From an uncultured Piscinibacter sp. (lineage in GTDB: Bacteria > Pseudomonadota > Gammaproteobacteria > Burkholderiales > Burkholderiaceae_C): a stretch of 64,000 bases of DNA. Location of the stretch: assembly GCF_937952055.1 (NCBI RefSeq), contig NZ_CALFYO010000013.1, positions 1-64,000 on the forward strand. The letters run 5' to 3'. A program made the translations under genes and the position numbers. This document shows, piece after piece, positions 11,488-20,002 of the stretch (position 1 is the stretch's first letter; every line of letters starts with the position of its first letter). A model generated the notes under the pieces. The model saw only the letters and a list, made by a program, of their open reading frames with translations, made no database searches and was not told where the DNA came from.

Positions 11488-12198
11488 ATGCCTGATTGGG
11501 CTGTCGCGGCGCTGGCCGTGATCGTGGTCTTGCTGTTGACCGTGCTGTTGCGCCGCCGCTCGCGGCCCGGCGGCCGGGGCGCCGAGACGAACCGGCTCGA
11601 CACCGTGGCCTCCTGGCCACCCACGGCCACGCGCATCCTGACCAGTGCCGAGCGGATGGCCTACAGCACGCTGGAGCGAGCTCTGCCTGGTTACATGATC
11701 CTGGCGCAGGTGCCGCTGGCGCGCTTTCTGAAGGTGCCGACGCGCCATTCCTACGCCGAATGGCTGCGCCGCCTCGGCACGCAGTGCGCCGACCTGGTGG
11801 TCTGCGACATGGCCACCGAAGTGCTGGCGGTGGTGAATGTGCAGCCGCCGGCCGGCTCGGAGAGCGAACGCTCGCGCAAGCGGCTGAACCGCATGGCGCG
11901 CGTGCTCAAGGCCGCAGGCATCCCGATGCACGTGTGGACCGACAACGCCTTGCCGTCCGTCGAGGCGACGCGCGAAATGATCATGCCCAAGGTTCCTGCA
12001 GCGGCGGCGCCATCCGTGGCGGCGCCAGTGGCCGACACCCGCCGGCGTGCCTCGCGGCCGACGCCGTTCGACGACTCGCAGCGAGACTCGACGCAGGACG
12101 AGCGCATCGAGATGCGCGAGCCGCCGCCGTCGACCTGGTTCGACGAGTTCAATACCGGCGCGGCGCCGCTGTCCGGAAGCGACAAGCGCGATCGCTGA
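11488..12198 (+). CDS. DUF2726-type protein with N-terminal membrane anchor
   Basis: This is a 236-residue protein. It has one N-terminal transmembrane helix (WAVAALAVIVVLLLTVLL) followed by a basic stretch. A compact domain at about 40-165 contains TSAERMAYSTLERALPG, FLKVPTR and VDLVVCD-like segments, typical of DUF2726, a nuclease-like fold found in DNA topoisomerase-related and stand-alone proteins. The tail is disordered and ends rich in serine and proline. The ATG at 11488 has an AGGAAGG ribosome site; the preceding TTG is in frame but less likely. It lies between ffh (same strand) and ftsY (convergent). Substrate and role are unknown. Confidence 0.75.
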   Translation: MPDWAVAALAVIVVLLLTVLLRRRSRPGGRGAETNRLDTVASWPPTATRILTSAERMAYSTLERALPGYMILAQVPLARFLKVPTRHSYAEWLRRLGTQCADLVVCDMATEVLAVVNVQPPAGSESERSRKRLNRMARVLKAAGIPMHVWTDNALPSVEATREMIMPKVPAAAAPSVAAPVADTRRRASRPTPFDDSQRDSTQDERIEMREPPPSTWFDEFNTGAAPLSGSDKRDR

Positions 12199-12221
12199 AA
12201 CGCGCGACCGCCTCTGCGGGA

Positions 12222-13232
12222 TCAGCCGAGCAGCGCCTGCGCGAACTCCTGCGCGTCGAAGGTCTGCAAGTCCTCGAGTTGTTCGCCCACGCCGATGAAG
12301 TAGACGGGCAGCGGCCGTCCCCGACCACGGTTCCACAGCGCCAGCGCGGCGAGCACGCCTCCCTTGGCGGTGCCATCCAGCTTGGTGATGATGACGCCGG
12401 TCAGTTGCAGCGCGGCGTCGAACGCCTGCACCTGTGACAGCGCGTTCTGCCCGGTGTTGCCGTCGACGACCAGCAGCACCTCGTGCGGCGCGCCCGCCTG
12501 CGCCTTGCCGATGGTCCGGCGGATCTTCTTCAGTTCCTCCATCAGGTGCGCCTGCGTGGTCAGGCGACCGGCAGTGTCGGCGATCACCACGTCGCAGCCG
12601 CGTGCCTTGCCAGCAACCACCGCGTCGAAGGTCACCGCCGCCGGGTCGCCACCTTCCTGGCTGACGATTTCGACGCGGTTGCGGTCGGCCCAGGCAAGCA
12701 ACTGCTCGCGTGCGGCGGCGCGGAACGTGTCGGCCGCGGCGAGCAGCACCTTCTGGTCGGCCGCGGCCAGGTGGCGCGTCAATTTGCCGATGCTGGTGGT
12801 CTTGCCCGCCCCGTTCACGCCAACGACCATGATCACCGTCGGCGACTGCTCGCCCAGCCGCAACGGCTGCTGCAAAGGCTCCAGCAATTCGGCCACCGCC
12901 TCGGCGAGAAGCGCCTTCACCGCCATCGGCTCGGTGGCCTTGGCCTCCTTGACGCGGCGCTTCAGATCATCGAGCAGGAATTGCGTGGCCGCGACGCCGG
13001 CGTCGGCCATCAGCAGAGCGGACTCCAGTTCTTCGTAGAGCGCGTCGTCGATGCGCGTGCCGGTGAAGACCTGCGCAATGCCGCTGCCCGTGCGGCGCAG
13101 ACCCTGGCGCAGCCTGGCCAGCCAGCCACTGCGCTCGCCGCTCGCCTCCGCAGCGGCAACGGGGGTGATGGGCAGGACGGGAGCGGGAACCGCCGGGTCA
13201 GGCGCGACCTTTTTCTTGAAGAAGCTGAACAT
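12222..13232 (-). CDS. ftsY: Signal recognition particle receptor FtsY
   Basis: FtsY is the SRP receptor GTPase, peripherally bound to the inner membrane, which docks Ffh-ribosome complexes to the Sec translocon. The 336-residue product starts MFSFFKKK and has a short proline/alanine-rich A region. Next come the N domain, then the G domain with P-loop GVNGAGKTTSIGK, ADTFRAAAREQL, DTAGRL and TKLDGTAKGG. The C-terminus FIGVGEQLEDLQTFDAQEF is a family hallmark. It stands convergent to the DUF2726 gene and about 60 bases from the tRNA that runs the other way. Confidence 0.97.
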   Translation of the reverse strand: MFSFFKKKVAPDPAVPAPVLPITPVAAAEASGERSGWLARLRQGLRRTGSGIAQVFTGTRIDDALYEELESALLMADAGVAATQFLLDDLKRRVKEAKATEPMAVKALLAEAVAELLEPLQQPLRLGEQSPTVIMVVGVNGAGKTTSIGKLTRHLAAADQKVLLAAADTFRAAAREQLLAWADRNRVEIVSQEGGDPAAVTFDAVVAGKARGCDVVIADTAGRLTTQAHLMEELKKIRRTIGKAQAGAPHEVLLVVDGNTGQNALSQVQAFDAALQLTGVIITKLDGTAKGGVLAALALWNRGRGRPLPVYFIGVGEQLEDLQTFDAQEFAQALLG

Positions 13233-13279
13233 CGGGGGGACTGGAGGGGGTGCCGCGCAAGCGGGAACCGGAGCCGCGT

Positions 13280-13285
13280 TATACT
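13280..13285 (+). promoter_or_regulatory. Possible -10 element of the tRNA promoter
   Basis: TATACT lies 10 bases before the first base of the tRNA and fits a sigma70 -10 hexamer. No good -35 is visible 16-18 bases upstream, so only the -10 is proposed. Confidence 0.45.
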
Positions 13286-13295
13286 CGCGGGCTCA

Positions 13296-13372
<77 letters not shown>

Positions 13373-13380
13373 ATCATCAG

Positions 13381-13417
13381 AAAAGCCCGCGTCAGCACTC
13401 GCTGAGCGGGCTTTTTT
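13381..13417 (+). terminator. Intrinsic terminator after the tRNA
   Basis: AAAAGCCCGC (13381-13390) pairs with GCGGGCTTTT, and the inner TCAGC pairs with GCTGA around an ACTC loop. The stem has a single bulged G and is followed by a run of six T. It sits eight bases after the tRNA, inside the integrated element, so the element supplies the tRNA with its terminator. Confidence 0.85.
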
Positions 13418-13479
13418 CTTGGTGCCCCTAGTGAGCCCCTCGGTGAGCCACTTTTTCCCCGCGAGGGCACGAGGGCGCC

Positions 13480-14412
13480 ATGCACAAGCTCCCGAACCTG
13501 TACCGCAACAGGCTGGGCACTTACTACCTGCGCATCAAGATCAACGGCCGTGAGATCAAGCGCAGCTTGGGCACCAAGGAGCCCGCGCTGGCAAAGAAGG
13601 CCGCCTTGGCTTTCGCCTTGGCGAAGGCAGGCGGAACCATTGCCCTGGTGGATCGGGCAGCAGGCGGTGGCCCGTGCGCGGATCACGACCGCAAACAAAT
13701 AGAAACATTTTCCTTCGCCGGGAGCGCGAAAAACTTTGGTTCAGCGGTCGTACCTATGGAGGTACCCACTCCAAGGCCGTCCGCCATGCTCAACCTTCCT
13801 GCGATCCTGTCCAAGTTTGACGTCGTGCTGCCGAACGGCATCAAGCTCATGGGCATCGACGACGACATCGAAGCCCGCCGTGCCGCGACCTTCCTTCGCG
13901 ATGTGCTCAGCACGGCTGGCAGCGGCGAGCGCGACTACACCGCAGCCCTCGACGACGCCGCGCAGGCTGCGCGCATGGTGTCAGCCTCCCATGCCCCTGC
14001 TGCTGGCAAGAGCAAACCGTTCAGCAAAGTCGCCGCCATGTACATGGCTGAAAAGCAGCTCGACAACGGCCGCAAGACGTTGGACGACAAGCAGGCCACC
14101 TTTGACACCTTCGTCGAACTCTTCGGCGACATGGACTTCAACACCATCGCGGCCGAGCAAGCCGTGGCGTACAAGCAGCGTTTGCTGGCACAGGTGCTGT
14201 CCATCGTGCGCATCAACAGCAAGCTGAGCCACCTCAAAGAGCTGTTCCGCTGGGCCATCAACAACGGCATGCGCCACACGGGCAACCCTTTTGAGGCCAT
14301 GCGCGTCAGCACGAAGGGCAAGATCAAGCAGCTGACCAAGAGCTATATCCCGTTCACCGACGAAGACCTCAAGGCCATCTTCGATCCCGCACGCGCACAC
14401 CACTGGCTTTGA
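13480..14412 (+). pseudogene. Tyrosine integrase lacking its catalytic domain
   Basis: This is the N-terminal 310 residues of a phage/ICE-type site-specific recombinase. It starts with a DUF6538-like arm-binding segment (NLYRNRLGTYYLRIKING) and continues with the core-binding SAM-like domain (about 170-280, with FSKVAAMYMAEKQLDNG). It breaks off just after FTDEDLKAIFDP, where the catalytic domain should begin. The R...HxxR...Y residues are therefore absent and the protein cannot recombine DNA. The reading frame ends by chance in the last bases of an opposite-strand methylase remnant. The position right after attL is the usual place for the integrase of the element. Confidence 0.85.
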
Positions 14413-14977
14413 GCTCGCGGCAACGCATAGCGATCTTGTCTTGCGATTGGCTGGTCCACTTGGAGAGGAAGCAGCCAAACGTGCCCGCGATGTTGGCCAC
14501 ACGATTGAGCGCTCCAAAGAGGTCTGCAATGAGCAGGCGCTCTTCCACTTCATCAATGGTTCCGGCCTCCACCCACTCACCGATCAATGACCGCATCGCA
14601 TCGATGCGCGCTGCGTTCTCTTGGGTGAAGTAGCGCCGTTCAAGGCCACACGTGTCCGTCGACGCGGGGCTGTACTCGCGCCACATGAAGCCGTGCTTGG
14701 GCTTGGCAGCATTCAGCTTGGCGATGGCCTTGGCATAGCCCCCGAGCTTCTTGAAAGCCGCCTGCTCTGTGCTGATGAGGCGTGCTCCTGCGGAAATCAC
14801 TGCAGAGTGCAGGCTGTCGTTGATGCGCACGTTCCAGCCGAGGTCAGCCGCAGCCTCAGCCACCACCCCCGTGCCACAGAAGGCATCCACAAAGAAGGCA
14901 CCCTGTTTGGGGTGCCTCATGTAGGCCGTGATCTGATCGATGAGTCGAGACTTCGAGCCGATGTAGCGGAAGGTCAT
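14369..14977 (-). pseudogene. D12-class DNA adenine methylase, N-terminal half
   Basis: This resembles Dam-like N6-adenine methyltransferases of the D12 class. It begins MTFRYIGSKSRLIDQI, the family start, and has the SAM-binding motif VDAFCGTGVVAEAA. It continues through ADLFGALNRVANIAGTFGCF. The catalytic DPPY motif, expected further on, is missing. The frame runs out at 14369 after crossing a junction near 14,395-14,410, where the opposing integrase also loses its sequence. Its ATG overlaps the stop of the small upstream gene by four bases. An active enzyme is not expected. Confidence 0.8.
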
Positions 14978-15210
14978 GCCACAGCTCCCACGTGCGCCCT
15001 ACGGTCTGCACGCGCCCGCTTGTGCGCAGGACGAGTAGTTTTTTGGCCAATGGGAACGATGCCCTTTCGGTCGCAGTAGTCTGCCAGCAGCACTTCCAGC
15101 ATGTTCACCATGCTGCGTTGCTCGTGGTCTGCGGCCTCTTTAAGCACCTGCTTGAAGATTGGCGAGACCCGCAGGTTCAGGGTTTCGCTCTTAGTGTCAT
15201 TGAATCTCAT
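14974..15210 (-). CDS. Small ribbon-helix-helix-like protein of the integrated element
   Basis: This is a 78-residue protein. Its core (TLNLRVSPIFKQVLKEAADH, then RSMVNMLEVLLADYCDRKG) has the beta-strand plus two-helix pattern of Arc/CopG-type ribbon-helix-helix DNA-binding proteins, followed by a basic tail. Such small proteins regulate mobile-element genes or bind element DNA. Its stop overlaps the start of the truncated methylase by four bases, so the pair formed an operon. It appears intact. No target can be named from the sequence. Confidence 0.65.
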   Translation of the reverse strand: MRFNDTKSETLNLRVSPIFKQVLKEAADHEQRSMVNMLEVLLADYCDRKGIVPIGQKTTRPAHKRARADRRAHVGAVA

Positions 15211-15555
15211 GGCAGCCCAGCGTTTGTCTGTGCAACTGCGTTAATGTACAGACATCCAGTACCGCTCACTAGCATCGTTGCCCCGAAGGAGCACGATTCA
15301 CTGGTAGACCGGAGCCCAGTTGGGTCACAAGCGCGCAACTTGGTCCCGCGAGGCCGGTGATACACTTGTTGGACCGATCAACACCAGCTCCCGGTCGGGA
15401 AACTTCGGGCCTAAGTTGTTGATTGCGTTGGAGCTTTTGGGGTGTCGTCTGAGGCTCCCTGAAGCGCCACCAAATTCCAGTCGGGACGGGCCGTTCCAGA
15501 CTCTCCACCTAGTCCGCCGGTGAAAAAGGCGGGCAAGTGTTGATGGAGTCTGACC
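15211..15555. other. Gene-free right border of the first element
   Basis: This 345-base stretch holds the second att copy at 15456-15473. I see no other gene. It separates the small DNA-binding protein of the first element from the integrase of the next. Confidence 0.6.
15456..15473 (+). repeat. attR: second copy of the 18-bp tRNA-end repeat
   Basis: TCCCTGAAGCGCCACCAA repeats the tRNA 3' end exactly 2,100 bases downstream of attL. The bases before it (GGC) differ from the tRNA (GAG), so the match is limited to the att core. It marks the right end of the first remnant. A second integrase starts 83 bases later, which suggests tandem insertion at one tRNA. Confidence 0.85.
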
Positions 15556-16659
15556 ATGAACGGTATCTTCGAGTCCGTCGGCGATGTAACTGCGCCCGCC
15601 AGCGCTGCACCGACACCCCGCCGGCAGGCCGCTTCGGCCACCGGAACTCACGACGGTCGTGTGACCATCCGCGAGTTCATTCACGTCTACATGGCCGAGT
15701 ACGCCGGCCGCGCACAGCGGCTGGAGTACTGGGCGACGACGCTCGGCGACATCCCCCTGGGTGAGCTCGACGACGACCATGTCTTTGACGCCCTGGAGGC
15801 GCTGGCCAACCGGCGTGGCCGCTACTTCGCCGGCCACGATGCGCTGGGGCAGCGCATCCTCAAGGCCAAGAAGCAGCGTCTGGCGCCGGCCACGGTGAAT
15901 CGATACCAGGCTGCCCTGTCCGCCCTGCTCTCCTGGGCCCAAAGGCGGCGGATCGCCCCCAGGAACTCGACGAACCCGTGCCGGAGTCTCGAGATGCGGC
16001 CGGAGCGCAACGAGGTCGTGCGATTCCTGGATGCACCGGAGCGCGACGCCCCTATCGCTGCATGCAAGGCGTCTCGCTGGCCAAAGCTCTACCTGCTGGT
16101 CCTCATGGGACTCACCACCGGCGCCCGACGCGGCGAGCTCAAAGCCCTGCGCTGGCAAGACATCGACCTCGAGCGCGCGGAGGCGAGCGTTCATCGCTCC
16201 AAGAAGGGCGATCGAAAGACCTTGGTGCTCATCCCTGCCGTCGTCGAGGAGCTGAGGAAGCACCTTGGCGGGGATCGAGAGCTCCTTTTCGCCTCCAAAC
16301 GGCGACCCGACGTGGCCTTCAACTTCGAACCCGCCTGGGAGAAGGCACTGGCGCTGGCGAACATCAAGTCGTTCCGGTTCCATGACCTGCGCCACTCCTG
16401 CGCATCTGCACTTGCGCAGAACGGGGCAGGTATGCGCTCAGGTCCTGACTTAGGAGGTTGCGCTGTTTCCATGGATCCGGCTCGCCAGTTTCAACCGAGA
16501 AGGTGGCGAAGAAGCTTTGTACGTTGCTGCCGGCTGACGCGGCGTACCGTTTCAGCAAGTCATCAGTTTCACGGTGCCGCGGCGCTGTCGATCCCGCAGC
16601 AATATCGGCCAACGCTTCAAGAACGGCTCCATCCATGGGCCTGTTCGTCAGAAAAGTGA
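15556..16659 (+). pseudogene. Second tyrosine integrase, C-terminally truncated
   Basis: This is a phage-type recombinase with a core-binding domain (about 30-140) and most of the catalytic domain. The first catalytic arginine is in TTGARRGELKALRW and the HxxR box is in FHDLRHSCASALAQNG. The family sequence stops near 16,426. The final His/Trp and the nucleophilic tyrosine (normally LGH...Y) are missing, because the frame then reads antisense through an opposite-strand gene to 16659. The ATG at 15556 has a GGAG site. It lies just downstream of attR, as expected for the integrase of a second, tandem element. I found no further copy of the att repeat downstream. Inactive recombinase expected. 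Confidence 0.82.
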
Positions 16660-17035
16660 ACTGAACCTTCTTCGCCAGGACGTCCAGGCCAAGCGACGCC
16701 TCCAACTCCTTGAAACGCCCTGCGAAGCCCTCGATGGTTCCTTTGAGGCCGCTTGCAGTCCAGGGGGCGTGCGCGTGCCTAGACGAGTGTTTGAGCTGCA
16801 CACAGCGGATGGACTTTGCCGCTTTGACATCCTCGCTCCCGTAGTACAGGCCGACGTCAATGACCTCGTCTCCGACGCTCGTAGATGCGTCCCCCTCGTC
16901 CAGCGACGCGCCTTCGATCGCCACTGCCACCAGGCCATGCGCTCCGGCAAGCAGCCCGAGGCATTGCCGGGCGGCCCGTTGTTAGTGGAACTGGTCGCCG
17001 CTCCTGGATGGACCTACAGAACCTTGCTTCGCCAT
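16364..17035 (-). pseudogene. Defence-like protein fragment with early stop codon and lost 3' end
   Basis: The ATG at 17035 opens MAKQGSVGPSRSGDQFH, then meets TAA at 16982-16984. The same frame continues with QRAARQCLGLLAG, then VAVAIEG, DVGLYYGSE and VQLKHSS. This is one continuous protein-like sequence, so the TAA most simply replaces a tyrosine codon. The layout (GDQFHY..RAAR, YYGSED, QLKHS) recalls the N-terminal nuclease-like region of large defence NTPases and Cap4/DUF4297-type proteins. That is my recollection of the pattern, not a database result. Homologous sequence stops near 16,430 (DLSAYLP), where the frame enters the opposing integrase. The gene is broken twice and should be inactive. 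Confidence 0.6.
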
Positions 17036-17144
17036 ACCTTTGGCGCTCCCTGCATCCGTCTTTTGGCGGAGCTTACAAGCCCGGGCTGTCGTCGGCGGAC
17101 CTGCCTGCGGTCAACTCCCTACGTCGGGCGCTGTGGGGCCGCTT

Positions 17145-17346
17145 TCAGGCGTCGAGCTTGGCAAAGTGAAGGACCGCACCCGCTGCATTGCGATAGCTGT
17201 TCGACCTCCATCTTGTCACCAGTGCTGGCGCCAACCAGTTTGAGGTAGAGCGCGAGTGTCCTCCGGGGACCCAGGCAATTTCCGCTGTACTTGCCGATGG
17301 AGGTCTGGATGGTGAATGGGCCCGATACCTGCGGCGCTGGGGCCAT
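17145..17346 (-). pseudogene. Possible small frameshifted gene coupled to proQ
   Basis: The ATG at 17346 overlaps the proQ stop (TGATG). The frame reads MAPAPQVSGPFTIQTSIGKY and goes on to KMEVEQL with normal GC-rich codons. It then loses coding character. A one-base shift near 17,182 continues as YRNAAGAVLHFAKLDA and stop. The two parts together would make a protein of about 66 residues. No family was recognised. A sequencing error or a real frameshift could both explain it, and it may be non-coding. Confidence 0.35.
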
Positions 17347-18332
17347 CACCGTGAGCCACGCTCCTGCCGCGCCAGGGTCAAGAGCGCGTCCAGGGCTTCC
17401 TCGCTCAGTCCCTTCAAAGCCCCAAAGTTCGCCTTCGAAAGTGGGCTCTGCTCGAAGCTGCGCAGCAGCAATGCGCGCTGGTGGCGAGCCTCGGCCTCGG
17501 CAGCCTGCTCGGGAGTCAGCGGCAGGGCCGGCGCGTTGACGGGCTCTTGTTCATGTGCACGGGCAAGTTTCCGCTCGGGCAGGGGCTTGTGCGGGCGCCG
17601 CGGCGCACCGGAGCCAGGATCGCCGGGCCGGCCGGAGCTTCGTTGTACGTCAGGTTGGGGCGGTCGGGAGCGCCGTTGCGCTTGGCTGGGCTGAGATGGC
17701 CGCGGAGAGCGGTCCGGGCGATCGGAAGTACCGGGCTGCACCGAGCGTGCGCCGCGAGTGGCAGGCCGCTCGCCGGTCGCTGGCGAAGCGGACTGCGACA
17801 CCTCCGCCTGCTGCGAAAGGAGTGGCGGTCGGGCCGGCCGCAGCGGTCGGGCGTCATGGCGCGAAGCCCGGGCCGCCTCGCGCCCCGCTTGTTTCTTTGC
17901 TTCGACGATGGCCCGGCGCCGCTCGAGTTCCACGCCCGCAGCATCGCGGTGTTCGGCCGTAATTTCGCCGACCGGCTGGCCGTCGAGGTCGCTGCGTGTC
18001 GCGCCCTCGGCCACCAGGGCCCGCAGGTAGGCGGTCCCGGTGGTGTAGCGCTGCAGGAAGATTGAGAGTGCCTTCTTGGTGAAGACTCCTGGCGCCCGTT
18101 GATGAATGTCGGCCTGGATGCGAAGCTTGATCGGCTTGATCACGCCCGCACCGAACAGCGCCGGGAAGTGCATGGCCAGCAGGCGCGCGGTGTCGGCCAC
18201 GCTGGGTTCGAGCCGCGACGCCGGTGCGACAGTCGCCGCGGGGGCAGCTGGCGCCGCCTCGCTCGGCGTGCCCAGCGTCGCATTGGGCGGCGGGCCCGGA
18301 GCAGTCTCGGGAATCTTGGGGATGTCAGGCAT
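17346..18332 (-). CDS. ProQ/FinO family RNA chaperone
   Basis: This is a 328-residue protein with a FinO/ProQ RNA-binding domain at about 42-150 (LLAMHFPALFGAG, KPIKLRIQADI, FLQRYTTGTAYLRALV). A long low-complexity linker rich in proline, arginine and serine follows, then a C-terminal helical segment. FinO-domain proteins bind structured RNAs and small RNAs and affect their stability and pairing. The ProQ core usually sits in much shorter proteins, so the roughly 130-residue disordered middle is notable. It lies at the edge of the mobile island and may be core or acquired. No ribosome site is obvious upstream of the ATG. Confidence 0.85.
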   Translation of the reverse strand: MPDIPKIPETAPGPPPNATLGTPSEAAPAAPAATVAPASRLEPSVADTARLLAMHFPALFGAGVIKPIKLRIQADIHQRAPGVFTKKALSIFLQRYTTGTAYLRALVAEGATRSDLDGQPVGEITAEHRDAAGVELERRRAIVEAKKQAGREAARASRHDARPLRPARPPLLSQQAEVSQSASPATGERPATRGARSVQPGTSDRPDRSPRPSQPSQAQRRSRPPQPDVQRSSGRPGDPGSGAPRRPHKPLPERKLARAHEQEPVNAPALPLTPEQAAEAEARHQRALLLRSFEQSPLSKANFGALKGLSEEALDALLTLARQERGSR

Positions 18333-18985
18333 CGGAACGAAGCAGGTCGGTCACCGGGGCTTTGTAGCCGGGCCACGTATTGTCGGCCCACGGCCCCATC
18401 CCTGCAGCCACGTCGGGGGCACCGAGACCAGGGCAACGATTCTCGGCGTGGGCTCGACCGGGTGGGTGGACGGACCGAAGCCGCGGCCTTTGGCGAGCGA
18501 GCAGTTGTTGGGGGGTAGGCGGCCACACCCCGAGCGCCAGCCGCGATTCCAGGTTCGGTCAGCCGTGTGAGCCCTGGTCAGGCCTCTGAACGGTAGCGAT
18601 GGGATCGACACCTTGAGTTCGGTGGTCGTGACCTACGGACTGCAATCGCCGCATTCGTGTCACCGAAACCGCGACGCCGGACCCAAGAGCGTGGCGGACT
18701 GGGAAGCGTCGAGGAGGCATCGGCATCAAAGTTGACCCTCGGATGATTGATCCGACGGCCACAGGTGCTGAGATCCTTCCAAACGGCTGGTGTAGCCCCG
18801 CCCCGATCAGTCGCTGAAGCTCGATTCGAGAATGTTCTTCGTCCGTTCTGCAACGCAAGCAGTCCTTCGCGTTAGCGCGCTTGGCGGCCCATCGCCCCAA
18901 GGCTGGATATCGCGTGCACGCTCTGCTGGCTCTGCTGGCTCTGCTGGCTCTGCTGGCTCTGCTGGCTCTGCTGCGAAACTCCCGC
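18333..18985. other. Gene-free stretch with a short tandem repeat
   Basis: This 653-base region between the ProQ-type gene and the macrodomain gene has no convincing gene on either strand. Open frames are short and their composition changes freely. It contains six copies of a 9-bp unit at 18920-18973. Confidence 0.6.
18920..18973. repeat. Six tandem copies of GCTCTGCTG
   Basis: Six perfect 9-bp copies with no variation occur just downstream of the 3' end of the macrodomain gene. A 9-bp period keeps any reading frame open, producing an Ala/Glu/Pro or Leu/Ala repeat in some frames, which accounts for long apparent frames here. It is likely a slippage-prone minisatellite. Confidence 0.9.
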
Positions 18986-20002
18986 TCACTGGAAGCGCTC
19001 GACCAGCCTGTGCAACCCGCTGCGCAGCGAGCCGTGGCTGAAGATCGCCACGTCCAGCCCCGCGTGATCGACCCGCCGCAGCGCACGCTCGAGTGCAGCA
19101 TCGATCCACGCCTCGTCATTGCCGAAGGCGCCGACCCCGAGGCTGGTCAGGAACACGGTGCGCGGCTGCCCCTGCGCCGAGCGGATCGCCGCTGCCAGCA
19201 GCGTGGCCTCGTAAGCCGCCTCCAGCACCAGCATGGCGAACGGCTTCCAGATGGCCGGCGCGATGGTCGTATACGCCACGGGCAAGGCGGAGCAGAACGC
19301 CTGCGTGACGAACTGCGCCTGTGCTGGATCGGCGTCCGTGACCTCGACGTCATGATGCAGGCCGATGCGCAGCCGCGACCGCAGCCCGTCGCGAGTGGCT
19401 TCATCGGCGCGCCCCAGCATGTCGCCGATGGCCGCCAGACCCTCCGGCGTGCACAACGCATAGCCATTGCGCATCGTCCACAACGAGCGCACGGGCCGGC
19501 GCAGCGCGGCCGACAAGGCCTCGCCCAGCGGCGCCAGCGCGTCGAGTTGCCGCTGCCGCGTCTGCCCCTGCTCACTGCCGATCGGCACCAGGTAGTTGCG
19601 GTAAATCGTGGCGGCACCCGCCGCGATGGCGCAGGCCGGCCCCTGGGTGCGGTCGTGCATGTAGCGCGTCACGCCCTCTTCCGGGCTCACCGACGGGCCG
19701 GTCATCTCGAGCAGGTTGAACTGCGAGGCCACCTGGAAGAGCGCTCCGGCATGGACGGGGTCGCGGTGCAGGGCGCGGACGTCGCCGATGACCGCCCGCA
19801 GCTTCGTTCGTGCTGCGCACTGAAGCAAGGCCGACGCCCGAGCGCGCAGGTCGGCCAGGCTCGGCAGTTCGAGCCGACCGACCGCGTACCGCCGGTCGTG
19901 AGCGTCCGACACGAGCCGGCCGTCCTCGACGGCGAGCCTGGCGCGCGTGGCCTCGTAGTCCGCTTCCTTGAAGCCGGTGATGCGTTCGAACCAGTCCGTC
20001 AC
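18986..20002 (-). CDS. PARG-like macrodomain protein, uncharacterised
   Basis: This is a 338-residue protein starting at GTG 20002, which overlaps the stop of the VWA gene by four bases. Conserved blocks are QFNLLEM (94-100), DRTQGPACA (117-125), TIYRNY (132-137) and, near the end, GVGAFGND (289-296). The last resembles the ADP-ribose-binding loop of PARG/TIGR02452-type macrodomains, so I infer binding or hydrolysis of ADP-ribose-type ligands. Catalytic glutamates could not be assigned. I recall similar QFN/TQGPAC proteins in both bacteria and protists, but their function is unknown. A longer upstream frame overlapping the VWA gene is spurious. Confidence 0.65.
   Translation of the reverse strand: MTDWFERITGFKEADYEATRARLAVEDGRLVSDAHDRRYAVGRLELPSLADLRARASALLQCAARTKLRAVIGDVRALHRDPVHAGALFQVASQFNLLEMTGPSVSPEEGVTRYMHDRTQGPACAIAAGAATIYRNYLVPIGSEQGQTRQRQLDALAPLGEALSAALRRPVRSLWTMRNGYALCTPEGLAAIGDMLGRADEATRDGLRSRLRIGLHHDVEVTDADPAQAQFVTQAFCSALPVAYTTIAPAIWKPFAMLVLEAAYEATLLAAAIRSAQGQPRTVFLTSLGVGAFGNDEAWIDAALERALRRVDHAGLDVAIFSHGSLRSGLHRLVERFQ

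Noticed and set aside
13480..17345. One active integrative element from tRNA to proQ
   Set aside because: Both integrases lack essential catalytic residues, and att repeats flank only the first 2.1 kb. No third att copy was seen up to the ProQ-type gene.
18559..19119. 186-codon minus-strand frame with a Ser-Arg-Ala repeat
   Set aside because: It overlaps the real end of the macrodomain gene in another frame and owes its length to the 9-bp tandem repeat.
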